Source: Allomyces macrogynus ATCC 38327 (lineage: Eukaryota > Blastocladiomycota > Blastocladiomycetes > Blastocladiales > Blastocladiaceae). Taken from it: a DNA stretch of 18,294 bases. The notes beneath the pieces were generated by a model. The model made no database searches and was not told the origin of the DNA. It was given only the letters and a program-made list of their open reading frames with translations. Both the position numbers and the translations under genes were made by a program. The stretch's first letter is position 1; each line of letters opens with the position of its first letter. The DNA lies in assembly GCA_000151295.1 (NCBI GenBank), contig GG745343.1, positions 299,896 to 318,189 of the forward strand. Reading direction: 5' to 3'. Positions 17,419 through 18,294 of this stretch are shown in pieces.

Positions 17419-18216
17419 CTAGCTGAGGTAGGCATCGAGCAAGTCGTCCATGGCCGCCGTCGACTGGCCCGCGTTCGTGCTCGTCCCCGTTGCCGTCCGG
17501 GCACGCGGGTCCACCGACGGCGCACCACCGCGCGGGCCCGTACTTGTCGGCACGCGCGCGAGCGTCGTCGCCATCGCCGCAAGCGGGACGTGGTCCTCCT
17601 CCTCTTCCTCATCATCGTCATCATGCCGCGCCATCGTCATCGCCAGCGGGACCCCGTCATCGTCATCGTCCGCGACCGGCCGGCGCAGCGGGTGCGCCGA
17701 CCGCTGTTGTCCCGCCACGCCACGGGCAGCCGGTGGTTGCGCACTACTCGCAGTCCGGCGCAGCGTGACGCCAATCGGCGCCTCCTCGTCCTCATCGTCG
17801 TCCCCGGCACCGACGTCCGACGGCGTATCACTGCCAGCCTCGCTCTTGAACGACGAAATGACGTTCGCCCACTGCCGGATCTGGTCGTCCTTCTCGGGCG
17901 TGTTCGGCTTAATCCCCATCGCAGCCAAATTGCTCGGGTCCTCGTACTCGATCGGGTTAAAGTAATCCGGCAACGCCGGCGGCGGCGGCGTCGGTGCGGC
18001 CGGCGTGGTGCTCACCGCACCGACACTCCGCGCGGTCGACGGCGCCCGGCGAACGTTGGTCCCCGCGGACGCCGCACGCGCGACCGTCACGGGCGACGCG
18101 GGCCGGCGTGCATTCGCGGCGGCGGAAGCGGCGCGGCTGATGGCGGCGCCGCGGTCGCGGTCGCGGTCTGCTTGATGGTCCGGCTCTGGCTTGCGATACG
18201 AAGAGTATGGTGAATT
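17419..18216 (-). CDS. C-terminal exon of an unrecognised acidic, low-complexity protein (partial)
   Basis: An open frame of 265 codons ends at 17419. Immediately upstream is AGAGTAG, whose TAG would be a stop but fits a splice acceptor, so the exon probably begins at 18216 (NSPYSSYRKPEPD); earlier exons lie beyond the window. Order of segments: an Arg/Asp then Ala/Arg-rich stretch (DRDRDRGAA), a Pro-rich run before LPDYFNPIEYEDPSNL, a short ordered-looking segment (EKDDQIRQWANVISSFKSE), two acidic runs (DDDDD; DDDDEEEEED), and the terminus MDDLLDAYLS. No family is recognised. Acidic tracts and a short hydrophobic C-terminal helix suggest a protein-interaction or regulatory role, which is speculation. 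Codon bias matches real genes. Confidence 0.7.
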   Translation of the reverse strand, partial: NSPYSSYRKPEPDHQADRDRDRGAAISRAASAAANARRPASPVTVARAASAGTNVRRAPSTARSVGAVSTTPAAPTPPPPALPDYFNPIEYEDPSNLAAMGIKPNTPEKDDQIRQWANVISSFKSEAGSDTPSDVGAGDDDEDEEAPIGVTLRRTASSAQPPAARGVAGQQRSAHPLRRPVADDDDDGVPLAMTMARHDDDDEEEEEDHVPLAAMATTLARVPTSTGPRGGAPSVDPRARTATGTSTNAGQSTAAMDDLLDAYLS

Positions 18217-18294
18217 CTACTCTTGCACGTGGTCGTTCTGCATGGTCGTTCTGATATTCTGGCAAGAGACTGGCGGTATCTCTTTGGTTTCAGC

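Overview
The window looks like a GC-rich nuclear genome segment from a compact eukaryote, most likely an early-diverging fungus. Genes carry short GT-AG introns (about 60-90 nt) with donors such as GTGCGT, GTACGT and GTATGT; one intron has a perfect TACTAAC branch point. Coding regions favour C or G at third positions. A blastocladiomycete such as Allomyces is my best guess, by inference only; no marker here proves it.

Layout. Positions 3-110 hold the probable C-terminal end of a + strand gene. Facing it on the - strand (425-2059) is a four-exon gene for a secreted, membrane-anchored protein with a bacterial-type periplasmic-binding (TroA/BtuF-like) domain; its raw sequence has one single-base frame break. 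A divergent region with a 16-bp CCATGG tandem array separates it from a six-exon + strand gene (3032-7096) for a 1239-residue secreted subtilase with a PA insert and six C-terminal Cys/CPGG repeats. Two paralogous two-exon genes (8347-9098 and 12829-13476) encode extremely Gln-rich, alternating-residue proteins. They share the same intron position, a TATA-type box and an identical 16-nt leader block. Between them lie an AT-richer stretch with only broken coding traces (about 9.1-11.1 kb) and an unrecognised - strand gene (about 11.18-12.33 kb).

The last part holds a short - strand coding trace resembling the end of a Fanzor/TnpB nuclease (13750-13930, tentative), ribosomal protein eS25 (14623-15263), an organellar-type EngB GTPase in five exons (15621-16960), and the C-terminal exon of an unrecognised acidic protein on the - strand (17419-18216).

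These genes do not form one pathway. eS25 and EngB are ribosome-related housekeeping genes. The binding protein and the subtilase are both predicted to be secreted or at the cell surface and could act in nutrient acquisition. The Gln-rich pair is the most unusual content: probably structural, self-associating proteins, with function unknown.
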